A stretch of 64,000 nucleotides of DNA from Floridanema evergladense (GTDB taxonomy: Bacteria; Cyanobacteriota; Cyanobacteriia; Cyanobacteriales; Aerosakkonemataceae), in assembly GCF_041929205.1 (NCBI RefSeq), contig NZ_JBHFNT010000116.1; one strand, 5' to 3'. Positions 63,840-64,000 of the stretch are shown piece by piece. Numbering within the stretch: position 1 is the first letter of the stretch; every line of letters starts with the position of its first letter. Under the pieces are notes generated by a model. The model made no database searches, was not told the DNA's origin, and saw only the letters and a list, made by a program, of their open reading frames with translations. Made by a program: the position numbers and the translations under genes.

Positions 63840-64000
63840 ATGGAAATCCCCAAAGCTCAACTCCTACTAAAGCGCCCAGTTAACATTAAAGCCATTGTGA
63901 CCGATCGTTGGAAGGAAGAGGCACAACAACAACTCCAAGGACAGATCAATCAGATTAATGAGCAACTTCAACAGTTAGAAATTCAAGGACAAAGGGCAAT
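63840..64000 (+). CDS. YlqD-like protein, cut by the window end
   Basis: The first 53 residues are visible: MEIPKAQLLLKRPVNIKAIV, then TDRWKEEAQQQLQGQINQ and a coiled coil. This is the start of YlqD-family proteins, a short helical family of unknown function found in cyanobacteria and Firmicutes. The rest lies beyond 64000. Confidence 0.8.
   Translation, partial: MEIPKAQLLLKRPVNIKAIVTDRWKEEAQQQLQGQINQINEQLQQLEIQGQRA

Overview
The window is a 64 kb chromosomal segment of a cyanobacterium. Supporting signs are dense GCGATCGC (HIP1) octamers, the aerobic Mg-protoporphyrin ester cyclase AcsF, a ClpR/ClpP pair, a split DnaE intein, a CsaB-like protein, DUF1816, DUF2499, DUF3593, DUF2808 and COP23 proteins, and a tRNA-Leu without an encoded CCA. 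The overall base composition is moderately AT-rich. The many dispersed palindromes and HIP1-bearing repeats suggest one of the large repeat-rich, possibly filamentous lineages; the species cannot be told from the sequence.

Layout. 0.1-10 kb: an OmpR-type response regulator, then a minus-strand block with two serpins, a PlsC-like acyltransferase, a thioredoxin-like ferredoxin, a class I aminotransferase, an iron-dependent dehydrogenase, a nucleotidyltransferase-like protein and a parvulin. 10.4-14.4 kb: plus-strand housekeeping genes (carA, a STAS protein with an apparent ATT start, Mini-III RNase, an RlmB-type methyltransferase, DUF1816). 14.4-16.1 kb: a hydrolase and a DsbA-like oxidoreductase. 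16.1-21.6 kb: an accessory island of intact and decayed toxin-antitoxin-like genes (UPF0175, a PIN stub, a CdiA-CT-like nuclease with a small partner, MazF with antitoxin, HicBA remnants, a DUF2283 pair with a nonsense codon, an Rpn-like nuclease and a duplicated coiled-coil gene), with HIP1 repeats and a MITE between them. 21.6-25.8 kb: an exported cluster (a proline-rich protein, two trypsin-like proteases and a COP23 protein).

26-34.5 kb: gatA, then dnaE in two pieces. The N-intein half and C-intein half sit side by side in the same frame, only 57 nt apart, which is the most striking feature here. A WD40 protein kinase and the DUF3593/DUF2499 membrane pair follow. 34.6-47.2 kb: DUF1816, a PIN/TRAM membrane protein, a HemW-like protein, a CruA/CruP-type flavoprotein, DUF2808, a coiled-coil protein, CsaB and a VWA protein. 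47.4-53.8 kb: clpR-clpP, a J-domain protein, two MoaD/ThiS-like sulfur carriers on either side of thrC, a broken TPR-CHAT gene and DUF2996. 53.9-55.3 kb: an AT-rich two-gene module ending in a PIN nuclease, which may be an undescribed toxin-antitoxin-like pair. 55.3-64 kb: a TM2 protein, acsF, a barrel-like exported protein, tRNA-Leu(UAG), DUF427, recQ, an acyl-activating enzyme and the start of a YlqD-like gene cut by the window edge.

The core genes cover replication (dnaE, recQ), proteolysis (clp), amino-acid and nucleotide metabolism (carA, thrC, gatA), pigment biosynthesis (acsF and the cyclase-like flavoprotein) and lipid activation. They are mostly separate transcription units rather than long operons.
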